Origin: Hemileia vastatrix
Lineage: Eukaryota > Basidiomycota > Pucciniomycetes > Pucciniales > Zaghouaniaceae
Length of the DNA stretch: 64,000 bases
Assembly: GCA_030280995.1 (NCBI GenBank)
Contig: JASXTE010000014.1
Coordinates: 8,968,656 to 9,032,655, forward strand
Direction: 5' to 3'
The translations under genes and the position numbers were made by a program. Under the pieces are notes generated by a model. The model was not told the DNA's origin. It searched no databases and saw only the letters and a list, made by a program, of their open reading frames with translations. Below, one piece after another: positions 1 to 12,697 of the stretch (positions are counted from its first letter, which is position 1; each line of letters opens with the position of its first letter).

Positions 1-544
1 CCAAAATAAAATTAGTTCCAGAAATACCATTTGATATCACTGAGTCTCCATCAAAAATTGATGATGTACCTGAATCATCCACAGAAGGATTAAAAAATCA
101 AATTACTTCCCAATTGGAGAAGTTACAGCTCCTTCTTACTCAGAAACAAGCTTGTAATAAGGAGGCTACTTCAAATCAAAAGAATTTGCCAAAACTTGAC
201 CAGTATCCAAAATTTGATGGTGACTCTTCCTCTAATTGGCAACAGTTAATTTGCAGGATTGATAACTTAAAAAATTCTTACAAATCCCAGATGAGGAAAT
301 TGTGTTAAAATTAATTTCTTTATTTACCAATGTGGCCCTAATGTTGTATGAATCTGTTCTCTTGGATAAAAATGACTACTCATGGGAAGATTGGAAAATA
401 TTAATTAAAGCACAGTTTTGTGGCTCCAAGTTTAGAATAACTCAACAAAGGAAGTATAAGAAAACTAAATATAGCTCTTCTACTGACAAAACCATTGAGT
501 TCCTGATGAAACTTGTGAAAATCTTGAGGGCAATGGACCCAGAT
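1..544 (+). pseudogene. C-plus gag fragment, capsid N-terminal part
   Basis: This encodes the Ty3/gypsy-type capsid region of a C-family element. The conserved landmarks are LPKLDQYPKFDGDSSSNWQQ followed by a frameshift near 300, then the SLFTNVAL and DYSWEDWK block and a QFxGSKFRxTQQR block. Capsid assembles the cytoplasmic virus-like particle. The reading frame enters from beyond the window edge. It breaks near 300 and is cut at 544, where element A3 is inserted; the frame resumes at 8932. It is non-functional. Confidence 0.85.
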
Positions 545-1720
545 TTTCAGCCTAGGTATGTCAAGAACTCAGTAATTCTTATTTTTTAAATATGATAGAC
601 TTAAATACATTAAGCTTATATCTTAAAAATAAGGTTAAAACACTTATATATATGGTTATAATACATATATATATAATTATTACATTATTATATAATTTAT
701 AGTAGTTTAAATAGCTTATCCATGGCCTAATAATACTTATTAAGGTGTTAATGGAGTCATAATATATTTATCTTAAGTGATATTTAGTGATTATTGACAT
801 ACATAAGCTTATATGTATACATAAAACTAATATTTAGTGAAATATGCAGTATATTATGTATATTTAGGTCTATAAGTGAGTTTTTAGCCTCTTAATAGCC
901 TATAAACTTTGTTTTTCTGCTTATTTTAGGTCATATGGACGTATTCAGTGGATTCAAAACGCCTACAGAAGCATATACATCTATTTCAGGCGCATGTACT
1001 CAGTTTGGACAACTTAATCTGTTTCAATGGATGGTTATTCACGGATTTATGGGTCAGGAGGTCATTTCTGGGTTAATATTGATGCTTGGGGATGTTTTTG
1101 GGGGCTTGGAAATTTAAGTTGTTTCTTTTATATGCTTTGGGTTTCATTTTATTCCTTATGGATTAGTTATTTTACCTGTTTCTTTATGGTATCCGCTTTG
1201 ATCTGGATTTTCTATTTATGGTATGGGTCTGTGTTATCATTAATTGTGATGGAGGGTCCTTAATGGAGGTCTGGGTGTTGAAATTCTTGAATTAGAAGCC
1301 ATGGGGATGTGATGGGCCCTCACAGTGCTGTAATTGCCGGGGATAGAAGTGACATCATCTGGATTGAAGGTCTGTGCACTCCAGTGGATTTTGGTATAAG
1401 TAAGGGAGGATTTTGACGGTTATTAGACATCACTTAATTACTAAACTTCAATTAAACACTTAAACACAATTATTTTCATTTAGAAATATATTATAAAGCC
1501 TTTATAAATTGATATTATCATTATATAAGCTATAACTATATTCTATTTATCTATTTTCCACCACTAGAACGCATTTAAATACAAGTATTGTGAGTTTTAT
1601 TTGAGTATTACTATTTTATTAGTCTTCCCCTGAGGTTTAATCACTAAATAATTTATCAATAAGTAGTAGGACCATTAATAAATACTATTAAATCATACTT
1701 ATATACTAGATATACTAACA
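545..1720 (+). repeat. A3 5' LTR
   Basis: This 1176-bp LTR starts TTTCAGCC (the intact A start is TGTCAGCC) and ends CTAACA. It is followed by a primer-binding-like ATTGGCATCTTTC. It holds a decayed TATA-like element near 870, an acceptor-like TTATTTTAG, the GC-richer tract with TGACATCATC, and a hydrophobic ORF that recurs in the other A LTRs. Confidence 0.9.
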
Positions 1721-2230
1721 ATTGGCATCTTTCTTTAGTTATTACTTATTATTTAGTGTAAGACTTGGGACATAATTTTTACTTAAGTATAGCTCAAAAA
1801 AACAAAATATTTGGCTCTTCTGCACACTAGTGGGCCATCATAACTCAGTTATTTTGGAAAAGAACCCTTTCAATAACTGTACTAATTTTTTATAATAAAA
1901 ATTAGGTATTTACAGTAGTAACTGTACCCAATATAAACCCAATTTCACTTGGTATTTGGTCACCAATATAACACCCAATTAAATTGGTATTAGGTTAAAG
2001 CTTTGTAAGATATTTATTCACCCTTATAAAGGTCTAGTTAAACTTATTATCTTATATTTAACAAATTTTTTCTAATTTTTCTTATATTTTATTTAAATAA
2101 ATAAAGATATAAATTCAGGGTAAGCTCCTGAGCTTTTATTAGTAATTTTATTGCTAATAAGTTTTGTCTACTAATTACCATATAGGTTTTCTCTTTTGTA
2201 GACATAAAATTTTGTTATTCTTATCAATAT
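1721..2230 (+). other. A3 5' leader (non-coding)
   Basis: AT-rich leader between the LTR and the gag start. It begins with the primer-binding-like site. It contains imperfect repeats of ATTGGTATT/AATTTCACTTGGTATT around 1940-2000 and ends with a pyrimidine-rich CTCTTTTGTAG (near 2200) shortly before the start codon, which resembles a 3' splice site. I see no coding potential. Confidence 0.6.
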
Positions 2231-2747
2231 GGGTGCTCTCCAGGACAATTTAAATGAAAAGCCTGCTTATAATACCAGGTCTAAACTAATAAAAACATTG
2301 CTCCAGGACATAACCATGGAGGGTTAATCATACCCACAGCCAGAGAAAATGAGTATAGATGAAAAAGAAGCCCTCTTAAAAAAGATTACAATTAAAAAGA
2401 CGCCTTCTCCTCTGCAGGATCAACTGTCAAATCTTACAAAACATGTCCTGAAGTTTGAGGAATCAAAGTCTCTCATTCTGAAGGAGGTAGAGCAATTGCA
2501 GAACAATTGCAAGGTAGGATTCCAGCAGATGAATCAAACCTTGACAGAGCTAAAGGGAGGCCAGCCAAGTCGGAAACCCCCAACCCCAGGAGGGTCACAT
2601 AACTCCCAGGAAAAAATCCTGGTAGAAAAAGGGAAGTGGGATTGGTTCCATCAAAAATGGTCCAGTCACATCTGCAACAGGGATCCTCCTCCTCATCAGA
2701 CTTCCTCAGCTCACCCCTACAAAGGAAAGCAAAAGAGCCAAAAATAA
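2231..2747 (+). pseudogene. A3 copy of the overlapping gag-leader frame (altORF)
   Basis: This is the A3 version of the second frame described at A1. It keeps the MSxDEKEALLKKITIKK coiled-coil start, the Trp motif in shortened form (GKWDWFHQKW) and HPYKG, and ends near 2747. The donor of candidate intron 1 has decayed (GTAAGT became TTAAAT). The distance from the ATG to the exon-2 start is 78 nt instead of 76, so this frame is now in register with the ATG without splicing. One stop (CAA to TAA) lies near 2326. Confidence 0.6.
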
Positions 2748-2767
2748 GGACTGGCACCTATCCCGTG

Positions 2768-2819
2768 GTAAGTAGATTACCCTCTCAGATTGAACACAAT
2801 ACTGATATTTATAATATAG
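2768..2819 (+). other. Candidate intron 2 of A3 gag leader (52 nt)
   Basis: GTAAGT donor directly after CCGTG and acceptor ATAATATAG, 52 nt. Donor, acceptor context and length class (1 modulo 3) match the equivalents in A1, A2, B, C-minus and D. Splicing is inferred from sequence only. Confidence 0.45.
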
Positions 2820-5800
2820 ATAATATTATTGATGTCAAATCTGTACAGAAAATTGAGGAGGACTTGAGAAAATTAGGTTTTAATGTAGATAAACCTGAAT
2901 TTTTTTTGTCAATACCAACAGTACTATTCATAATCATAATACAGTTAATCCTCAGCTTCTACCACTTACTAGTGAGATTAGTAGTTCACAAGATAGTGAG
3001 AGAATTGAGATGGAAGACATGGAGTATTTTAACAATAATCTAACTGTCCATAGAATTGTTTCAGCATTGTTGAATAGATTGACTGATTGTGAGGAACAGA
3101 CAGTTAAGCTCACAAGTGATACAATTTCATTCTTAACATTGAACATTTCTCAACTAGAAAAAAGAAATAAATAATCAGAGAATGAACATCTGTCTCTAAC
3201 TCTAATTATGATTCATTGAGTAATAAATTTTGTGAACTTTTAAACAAATTCCATGAGTTAGAAAAGTTGTATGAAGCACACTTATTGAAAATTGAATCAA
3301 GAGCTAAGTTATCTTTTGCCCAGACAAATGAAAGTGTCTCTGAGCTGCTACAAAGATTGACTAAAATTGAGATTGAAACTGCCAATCTACTAATGAACCA
3401 GGATAATCATAAAAATACTCAATATAATAATAATCCTTTCATTTGCAAAAGTGAATCTGATTCCTTCCCTATACCACCACAGCTAAAACCATCTGGTGGT
3501 AGTCTCAAATCTGAAAATATAAGTCACAAATCTGTACAGGATGAACTACAAGACCATTTATCAAGAGTAAATGAGTTATTGAACCTACCTACAATTAGTG
3601 AAATAAAATCCAATCAGAAAAACCAGCCTAAGATAGATCAGTACCCAACTTATGATGGAGAATCCAGCTCTAATTGGCAACATTATATTCAAAGAATTGA
3701 CAACTTGAAATTCTCATATAAGTTACCAGATGAATAAATAACATCAAAATTAATTTCTTTATTTAAGGATGTTGCTTTCATATGGTTTGAAGCTGTTTTT
3801 GGTGATGGTAAAGATTACTCTTGGGCTTAATGGAAACAACTAATTGAAAAACAACTTGGAGGTTCTAAATTCAGGCTCACTCAACAAATATTATATGAGA
3901 AAAATAGGTATAATCTGTTAAATGGTGACAAACCTATGGTGTTTTTAATGAATTTATATAAAATATTAAAATCCATTGATCCAAACATGGATTTTAACTT
4001 ATGGAAAGATAAGATAATATATAAATTACCTATATCTATCAGAGACATTGTTGTAGCTAGAAAAATAATGGTTAATGAATATTCTGAATTTATTAATATT
4101 TGTAATGAAATATTATTAAACCATAAGTATGAAGCAAGGTACACCACTTATAAACAAAAAAATGAACCTGTGAAAAATCAGAATTCAAAAACACTTCAGG
4201 AGAAGCAGATATAACCTACTGCACCTGTAGTACCTAAAAATTATGAAACTAATACTTGTTATAAGTGTAACAAACCTTGGGTTAAAGGTCACAAATGTGA
4301 GAAGAATATAAATATTGTTGAAAATCAATGTGAAACTGAAACTGAAACTGAAATAAGTAAAGAATCAAGTGATTATGACAGCAATATCTCATATAGTGAT
4401 GAAAATGAAGTCTGTATGTTGGAAGATGATTTGTCCATCTTTGAAAATTCAATATTAAATATGGACTCAAATGAATCTTTAATGAATTTTGAGGATGCTG
4501 AAATCATTAAAGATATAAAAGCTGATAATTTTAGAATGACACCTATCATGGTTCCAGCTATTGTTTCTGGTGAAGATGTTAATATAGTATTGGACACAGG
4601 AGCTTCTGGTTCCGTTGTTTCTACTAATACATTACAGAAAATTAATAGTGAATATAAGTCTAAGCTTTAACCCCTTCAAAGTAAAAATTAAAGAGGTTTT
4701 GTATCAGTACTACATCCCATTGGTATATAAAAAGCTGCTGTTTTCTTTAAACTTCAACATGGTTATGTAAGAGTATTTTATGACTTTGTAGTAATAGATA
4801 ATACTAACTGAAGTAACTGTTTTATCATTGGAAATGATATTCTGACTTAGTTTGGTGTGAAATTAGACCCTGCTAATAACAATTTTACAATTGGCATGAA
4901 TAGTAAAAGGAGATTTAAAATAAATTTTTTTAACACAGTCTTACACATTAAGTCAGTAACAAATTCCCCATGTAAAGGAAGAGAATCCAATGAGATGGAA
5001 CTTCTGGAAACAGAAATTTCAAAAGCATCATTTGGCACTCAGATAAGTAAAGCTGAGAAAGATAATATTTTGGAATTAATTAAAGCTTTTGCAATGGCTT
5101 TTGCACATGGTACAAATGAACTTGGCCTTGTAAAAGATCATGAAATGAAGATTAGTTTATCCTGTGATATGGATAATATTCCTGCTAATCTAAAAAAAAA
5201 ATTCCCTGCTTCAACAATGAAGAGTAAAGACATATTATGAATACTTAATCCATTTAATGAAGGAATTTCAGAAAATGGATGAAATAAAAATGACCCTTTC
5301 ATTGAAAAAATGTAAATTTGGGTTTAAGTCTTTATAAGTGCTTAGTCATATTGTATCTGGCTTACAAATATGTGTAGACCAAAATAAGGTGGCTGAAATC
5401 AGGAATATTGGCATTCCTCAAAACGTAAAGGATGTACAATCTTTTCTTGGTATGTGTGGTTATTATAGACAATATATAAAAAACTACCAATTAATTGCTG
5501 CACCATTGACCACACTGATAAAGAAATCAGAAGCTTTCATTTGGAATAATGAAAGGCAACAGGCTTTTTATAAGTTGAAAGAATTTTTGATGACAGCTCC
5601 TATCTTTGGATTACCAGATTTCCAATTGCCTTTTGTATTATATACAGATGCAAGTTTTATTGGTCTGGGTGCTGCTTTGCATCAAAAACAACTTTTTGAA
5701 GGGAAAATGTCAGAAGTAGTAATTTGCTATATTTTACGTACTCTAAGAAGTAGTGAATTGAAATATGGTGCTACTCAACTTGAATTTTTGGAAGTAGTAT

Positions 5801-7753
5801 GGGCTCTTGAGAAGCTACATTATTACCTTGAAGAACAAAAATTTGAGTCAATCACTGACTGTAGTGCAGTTAATTCACTCTTAAACATGAAAACTCTTAA
5901 TAAACACATGTTTAGATGGCAATAAGCTATACAAGAATACAGAGGACAGATGACTATTACACATAGAATAGGAAACTAACACTCTAATGTGGATTTGTTA
6001 TCTAGAGCACCTCTGCCTAATAATGATGAGAATCCTGCTTATGTTCCTGAAACAGAGATTATTAACATTTATGTCATTTATATTGTAGATCTTGAGGATG
6101 AATTTATGCAATCAATTCTTGATATGTATGCTTCAGATACTGAATTGAGTAGACTCACTAAAATATTAAATGATCCATCTAATGCTTCAATGAATGTTTT
6201 AATAAAAACATTACCAAATAAGTATAAAGAGGCATTAGAAAAACGAAAATTTTCCATTGAGGATGATTTTATATATTACAGGAAAAAATTAAGTAATGTA
6301 ATTGTAATTTCCCCTTCAATGAAGGAGTTAATGTTAAGTAAATGTCATGATGATATCTTAGCATGTCATTTTGACTATCATAAAACATTAAACAGAGTAA
6401 AAAACACAGCTTGGTGGATTAATATGTCTGAGAATGTTCAAAAATATGTTTAGACATGTGATTCTTGTCAAAAATCTATAAGATTAACAGGCAAAAGAGC
6501 TGGTTTATTACAACACATTGAGCAGCCAAAAGTTCCATGGGAAATAATTAACATTGACTTTGTAACAGGTTTTCCAATAGCAGGACATAAGAGTTATAAC
6601 TCCTGCTGGGTAATTGTAGATATATTTACAAAAATGTGTAAATTTATTACTACCCACAAAGAGGTTTCTGCAAAGGACTTAGATTTTTTATGGTGGACAC
6701 AAATGTTAAATATAGCAGTTTCTCCCAAAGTAATATTTTCTGACAGAGATCCTAAATTTACTTCTGAGTTCTGGACATCACTTATTGATGTTTCAGGGTG
6801 TCAATTAACACTTTCTACAGCACACCATCCACAAACTGATGGGCTAGCAGAAAGAATGATACAAACCTTAGAAGATATGATAAGAAGATATTGTGCTTTT
6901 GGTCTTAACTTTAGAGACAATGACAAAATCACGCATGATTTGGTAACTCTTATCCCAGGTTAAGAATTTGCAAACAATAGTACAGTACATTCTGACACTG
7001 GCAAAAAGCCATTTGAGTTATGGTTGGGTTATGTACCTAATACCCCTTCTAAAACTCTTAATAAATTATCTAGATTGGATATCCATCCAGGTACTAAATC
7101 TTTTCTTCAGATGCAAGAATTATGCAGAAAACATGCTCAAGAATGTATAAATAAGGTGTTTGAGTATGAGAAGAAAAGATGGGATAAATCCCATAAAGAA
7201 AAAATGTTCAAAGAGGGTGATGAAGTCCTTATTTCTACACTACATTTCAATTAAAATGGTAATGTTAAATTGAACGTTCCATTCATTGGACCATTTGTAG
7301 TTAAAAAGATGGTTGGTAAAAATGCTGTTGAGGTTATTCTATGTGCACCATATGATAGAAAACATCCAGTATTTCCTATTTCTCTTATAAAACCATACAA
7401 TTCTATTGAAACTGCTCTATTTCCAAGAAGATCAGGAAGGCATCAACAGCAACCTGAAGAGAAAGTTGAAAAGGCTCAAATTGAAAAGATACTTAAAAAG
7501 AGAAACCTTACCAAAGAAAAGGGAGTTGAGTATCTATTAAGATTTAAAGATAAAACAAGTGAATATGACCAGTGGATCCCGGAAAATGTAACCTCTGATC
7601 TTAAAAATCTCTTGAAAAAATTTAAATCCAAATAATACTGTAAAGTTCAGTATAGGAATCATAGAAATTTCAAAATAATTTTTCTATTTACTCCTAACTT
7701 ATTAATTAAAGTCTTTTAACATTTTTTTTTTAATATTTTTTTTGGTGAGGGAG

Positions 7754-8926
7754 TGTCAGCCTAGGTATCTCCTAGACTGATTAACTCTTATGTTTAAAAT
7801 AAGATAACCTTAAATACATTAAGCTTATATCTTAAAAATAAGGTTAAAACACTTATATATATGTTTATTATACATATGTATATAATTATTACACTATTAT
7901 ATAACTTATAGTAGTTTAAATAGCTTATCAATGGCCTAATAATACTTATTAAGGTGTTAATAGAGTCATAATATATTTATCTTAAGCGATATTAAGTAAA
8001 TATTGACACGCATAAGCTTATATGTATACATAAATCTCATATTCAGTGAAATATGCAGTATATTATGTATATTTAGGTCTATAAGTGGGTTTTAGCCTCT
8101 TTATAGCCTATCACCTTTGTTTTTCTGCTTATTTTAGGTCATATGGACATATTCAGAGTATTCACAACGCCTACAGAAGCATATACATCTATTTCAGGCG
8201 CATGTACTCAGTTTGGACAACTTAATCTGTTTCCATGGATGGTTATTCGGGGATTTATGGGTCAGGAGGTCATTTCTGGGTTAATATTGATTCTTGGGGA
8301 TATTTTTGGGGGCTTGGAAATTTCATTTGTTTCCTTTATATGCTTTGGGTTTCATTTATTCCTTATGGATTAGTCATTTTAACTGTTTCTTTATGGTATC
8401 CGCTTTGATCTGGATTTTCTATTTATGGTATGGGTCTGTGTTATCATTCATTGTGATGGAGGGTCCTTAATGGAGGTCTGGGTGTTGAAATTCTTGAAGT
8501 GGAAGCCATGGGGAGGTGATGGGCCCTCACAGTGCTGTAATTGCCGGGGATAGCAGTGACATCATCTGGATTGAAGGTCTGTGCACTCCAGTGGATTTTG
8601 GTATAAGTTAGAGAGGATTTTGACATTTATTAGACATCACTCACTAACCAAAATTCAATTAAAAACTTAAACACAATTATTATCATTTAGAAATATATCA
8701 TAAAGCCTTTATAAATTGATATTATCATTATATAAGCTATAAATATATTCTATTTATCTATTTTCCACCACTAGCATGCATTTAAATCCAAGTATTGTGA
8801 GTTTTATTTGAGTATAACTATTTTATTAGTCTTTGCTGAGGTTTAATCGCTAAATAATTTATCAATAAGTAGTAGGACCATTAATAAACACTATTAAATC
8901 ATACTTATATACTACATACACTGACA
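7754..8926 (+). repeat. A3 3' LTR
   Basis: 1173-bp LTR, TGTCAGCC to CTGACA, preceded by the purine tract GGTGAGGGAG. A TATATAAG-type box is not well kept. The part from 8639 to 8926 also occurs, inverted, at 50051-50338 inside element B. Confidence 0.92.
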
Positions 8927-8931
8927 CAAAT

Positions 8932-9294
8932 ATGGAGTTTGAATTATGGAAGGACAGGATCCTCTATAAATTACCTATGTCATTGAGAGACTTGATAGTT
9001 GCTAGGACTGAGCTCTCAAGAGAACCTTCTTCTTTCATTAATACTTGTAATGAGATCCTTCTAAACAACAAGTATGGAGCTAGAAAATTCATTCCTAGAA
9101 ATCCATTGGAGAAACCCTCCAATTAATAACAGAAACCTCTGGAAAAGGTTGGTAAACCTTCTACCCCTCTTGCACCCAAAAAGTATACAATTGAACCTTT
9201 CCTCAAATGCAGCAAGGCTTGGCAGAAAGGCCATGTTTGTGAAAAGAAGATACATCTTGTTGAGCAGACAGAGGAACATGCTGATGACACAATA
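8932..9294 (+). pseudogene. C-plus gag fragment, capsid C-terminus and zinc knuckle
   Basis: This resumes the C-plus gag after A3: MEFELWKDRILYKLPMSLRD, then ARTELSREPSSFINTCNEIL, ending in a degraded zinc knuckle where the first Cys pair is damaged but CSKAWQKGHVC is readable in a shifted frame. It is cut at 9294 by B-prime. An inverted copy of the same 363 bp sits at 49683-50045 inside element B. Confidence 0.85.
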
Positions 9295-10796
9295 TGTCAG
9301 GATAAGGTCAAGTACAAGGACGTGAACTAGCTTGAATGGTCAGTTTTCTAGAAGATTTTAATGGTCCTATATGAATACTGTAATCTAAATCCAATAAGTA
9401 GTAAAATATAATCAAAATTAAAGGTCTCAGTAATATAAATATCACTATTTTTATATATGGCTTACAATCTTTGTAGTTGGTAGAAAAATAGATTTTATAA
9501 TTCAGATACTATTCAAAAGTCTTATAAAAGTACTAATTGATATGTATTGTAATTTATTTGGTTATATTGGTAAATTGTAAATGATAAAGAATGCCGAAAA
9601 CAAGACCCAAAAACCTCCTCCTTTTATACACAATAAGTTCCCCAATAAACACCTTGTTGTACCATCTAATACAATGTTAATAACGCCTTCAAACAAGTAA
9701 TAGACCTCTCCATCAACGCCCCTAGTGACCAATAACATAATTAAACAAACAACAACCTCTAAAATCCTATTAATAATAAGGGAGATCCATCAAAATTAAA
9801 GAAAAGACAAAAAGAGAGTATATGCGTGGAAAACAATATTATAACAAGGTTAAAGGAGACTTTTTAAGGTTAATTATAGCTTAATAATAAGGGGGATCTA
9901 CAGTAGAAATAGAGGGGCTAATCCTGACATTATACTATGTGAAATTCCCCTCCAAAAATAACCAAAATTGACTGAGATACCACCCAAAAACTTAAAAAAG
10001 AGTGTGAGATGTGGGGTAACTACATGCAGTCCTTGGCAGGCGCTTGCACAGGTAAATCCTTGACTAAAATTAGGCGAATTTAAGCGTGGTGAGGAAATAA
10101 GGTGCCAAGAGTGAGGTTATTAATGAAATTAGTGCATATAAACAAGGTCAGTGCATTATTAATTAAGCTAGGACACTAAATAAGCACCTGTCGCCTATTT
10201 TAGTGTGTTTCCCCACAGTGGGCGTAGAATGTGGGGTAATTATAGTGTGAAAAAGCTAACTTTGTTAAAAATGAAGCTATTCACACGGGAAAAAAGCAGG
10301 CAGTATGTAGCCAGTACACAGAAGCCATTTCTGGCATAAAAAACACCAAATTTGAAAAGTGTTATTTTTATACATTTAAATAGCCAAATAAATAGTTCTA
10401 AATGAGCCCAATTGATCTGTCAAAGCGCAATTTTGATATTCTCAATTTTATAGCGCATATAGTCAACTTTTAAGTGAAATAAAGCGCATTTCTTGTTTTT
10501 TGCGTAAAACAATGAATATAACAGCTTTAAGTGTACTTAAAAATTATGTAGCCTTATACTTAAGGTTCTTAAGATTACCCTAACATATTCCAACTTAATA
10601 TTAAGTACATAAGACCTATAAAAGGTGGATATATGCGTGTATATAAGGTATTATAATGGCATTTTTTGTGTATTATCATAATTTTACTTATGTATACTAT
10701 TTGTGTACTCTTATTTATTATTCCCATGTATAGTTCATGTGTTTAACATAACTTATAATCACTTTTTACTCAGTCCTGGAGATATACAGGCTGACA
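9295..10796 (-). repeat. B-prime 3' LTR (1502 bp)
   Basis: Complete B-type LTR read on the minus strand, TGTCAGCC to CCTGACA. Its length (1502 bp) and variant sequence match the extra LTR at 48181-49682 rather than the 1500-bp terminal LTRs of B. That points to this locus, or a copy of it, as the donor of the B patch. Confidence 0.93.
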
Positions 10797-10978
10797 CTCG
10801 CACACCCAAAAAAAACAATAAAAAAAATTGATAAGTTATACATTTTATTTTATTAATTTGTAATTTTCAGGTATTCAGAATAAATCTGTAGCATTAAAGA
10901 TTAAACTTTAAAGAAATAAAACATAATAAAATATTATGAGTACTGGTTTTTTAACCCCTCAGCTGGTTGAACAGAAAT

Positions 10979-12697
10979 TTATTTCTGTTTAAATTTTTTA
11001 AGAAGGGTGGATAAATTAGAAATTTCTTTTTCAGGTATCCATTTATCAAATTCATTTGATTTCCCTTTAAACCTTAGTAAATACTCAGTTCCTTTTTCTT
11101 TAGTAAGGATTCTTTTCTTGAGTATTTTTTCAATCTCTGCTTTTTCCACAATTTCTTCAGGTTGCTTTTTAGGCCTTCCCCTTCTTTTTGGAAATAAGTC
11201 AGGATCATTTGCATGGTAAGGTTTCAATAATGAGATAGGGAAAACTGGATGTTTCCTATCATATGGAGCATATAATATGACTTCCACTGCATTATTCCCA
11301 ACCATTTTATTTACTACAAAAGGTCCTACAAAGGGATCCTTTAATTTAACATTACCTTGTAAGTTAAAATGTAGTGTTGATATGAGGACTTCATCTCCCT
11401 TTTTAAATTCAAATTCTTAATGAGATTTGTCCCACCTTTTCTTTTCATATTCAAATGCTTTTTGGATTCATTCTTCTGCATGCTTTCTACACATTTGTTG
11501 CATATGAATAAAGGATTTAGTGCCAGGGTGTATATCCAACCTTGGGAGTTTATTTAAATGATTTACTGGGGTATTTTGTACATATCCCAGCCAGAGTTCA
11601 AATGGTTTCTTCTCTGTTACAGAATGAGTTGTGCTGTTATAAGCAAATTCAAGGCCAGGAATTAATGTTACCCAGTCATGTGTGAATTTCTCATTGTCTT
11701 TGTATTCTAATCCAAAGGCACAATATCTTCTTATCATGTCTTCTAGAGTTTGTATCATCCTCTCAGCCAGCCCATCAGTTTGTGGATGGTGTGCTGTAGA
11801 CAATTTTAATTGATAACCTGATACTTCCATCAAAGATGTCCAGAACTCTGAAGTAAATTTAGGATCTCTGTCAGAGATTATGGCTTTGGGGAACCCAGAA
11901 GTATTCATCATCTGAGTCCACCATAGTAACGCCAAGTCTTTAGCAGATACCTCTTTATGGGTAGGGATAAACTTACACATTTTTGTTAATCTATCCACTA
12001 TTACCCAGCAAGAATTGAAACTTTCTTTTCCTGCTAATGGCAAGCCAGTTACAAAATCCATGTTTATAATTTCCCATGGAGCTTTTGGCTGCTCTATTTG
12101 TTGTAACAACCCAGCTCTCTTCCCAGTTAATTTTTTAGATTTCTGACAAGAGTCACATGTTTCAATGTATTTATGTACATCCTCTTTCATGTTTATCCAC
12201 CAGGCTGTATTTTAAACTCTGGTTAATGTTTTGTTTAAGTCAAAATGACCAGCTAAGATGTCATCATGACAAGTACTCAACATTAACTCTTTCATAGAAG
12301 GTGGTATTACTATTACATTGCTTAACTTTTTCCTGTAATATATATATCCATCTTCAATTGATAGTTTACCTTTTTCCAACGCATTTTTATACTTTGGAGG
12401 CATGGTTTTAATTAATGCACTCATGGAGGCATTTGTTGGATCATTAAGAATGGTAGATAGTTTAGACAAATCTTTATCATATGAATAATTTTCCAATATA
12501 GTTTGCATGAACTCTTCTTCTAAATCCACTATATAAATCCCAAATATATTTATAACCTCATTTTCAGGTACATAAGCTGGGTTGTCAGCATCATTTGGCA
12601 AAGGACTTCTGGATAATAAATCCACATTTGAATGCAATGTTCCTGCTCTGTGAGTGATTGTCATTCTTCCTCTGTACTCTTGTACAGCTAGTTGCCA
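10979..12697 (-). pseudogene. B-prime pol fragment: RNase H end, integrase, chromodomain
   Basis: Reading on the minus strand: the RNase H C-terminal TITHRAG block, the integrase zinc domain (HDDILAGHF, then CDSCQKSK), the DD35E core (MDFVTGLP, SDRDPKFTS, TDGLAERM), the integrase C-terminal domain and a chromodomain ending at 10979. Breaks are a stop in the zinc-domain region (near 12211), a TGA after CRKHAEE (near 11468) shared with element B, and a TAA near 11417. The upstream end is an abrupt junction to LTR sequence at 12697/12698. It is non-functional. Confidence 0.92.

Larger units (their letters stand above)
2231..7635 (+). pseudogene. A3 gag-pol pseudogene
   Basis: Collinear with the intact A1 polyprotein. 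Recognisable blocks are Gag coiled coil and capsid (2820-4214), zinc knuckle CYKCNKPWVKGHKC (about 4258-4300), protease DTGAS (about 4590), RT thumb/connection and RNase H (5250-5925), integrase zinc domain (5989-6470), the integrase core with SDRDPKFTS and TDGLAERM (6620-6960), and a chromodomain ending at 7635. The RT fingers and palm, including YIDD, are missing: at about 5236 the sequence jumps from the KDI block straight to the HLIHL block. Stops include 3735, 4212, 4668, 5923, 6451 and 6961. It is non-functional. Confidence 0.92.
545..8926 (+). mobile_element. A3: degenerate A-family Ty3/gypsy element
   Basis: Two A-type LTRs (545-1720 and 7754-8926) flank a decayed gag-pol. The flanking 5-mers are CAGAT (540-544) and CAAAT (8927-8931), a target-site duplication with one later mismatch. 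The insertion splits the C-plus capsid gene between the codons for DP and MEFELWKD. The internal region has many stops and has lost most of the RT core, so the copy cannot move by itself. LTR divergence and decay make it much older than A1. Confidence 0.9.
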
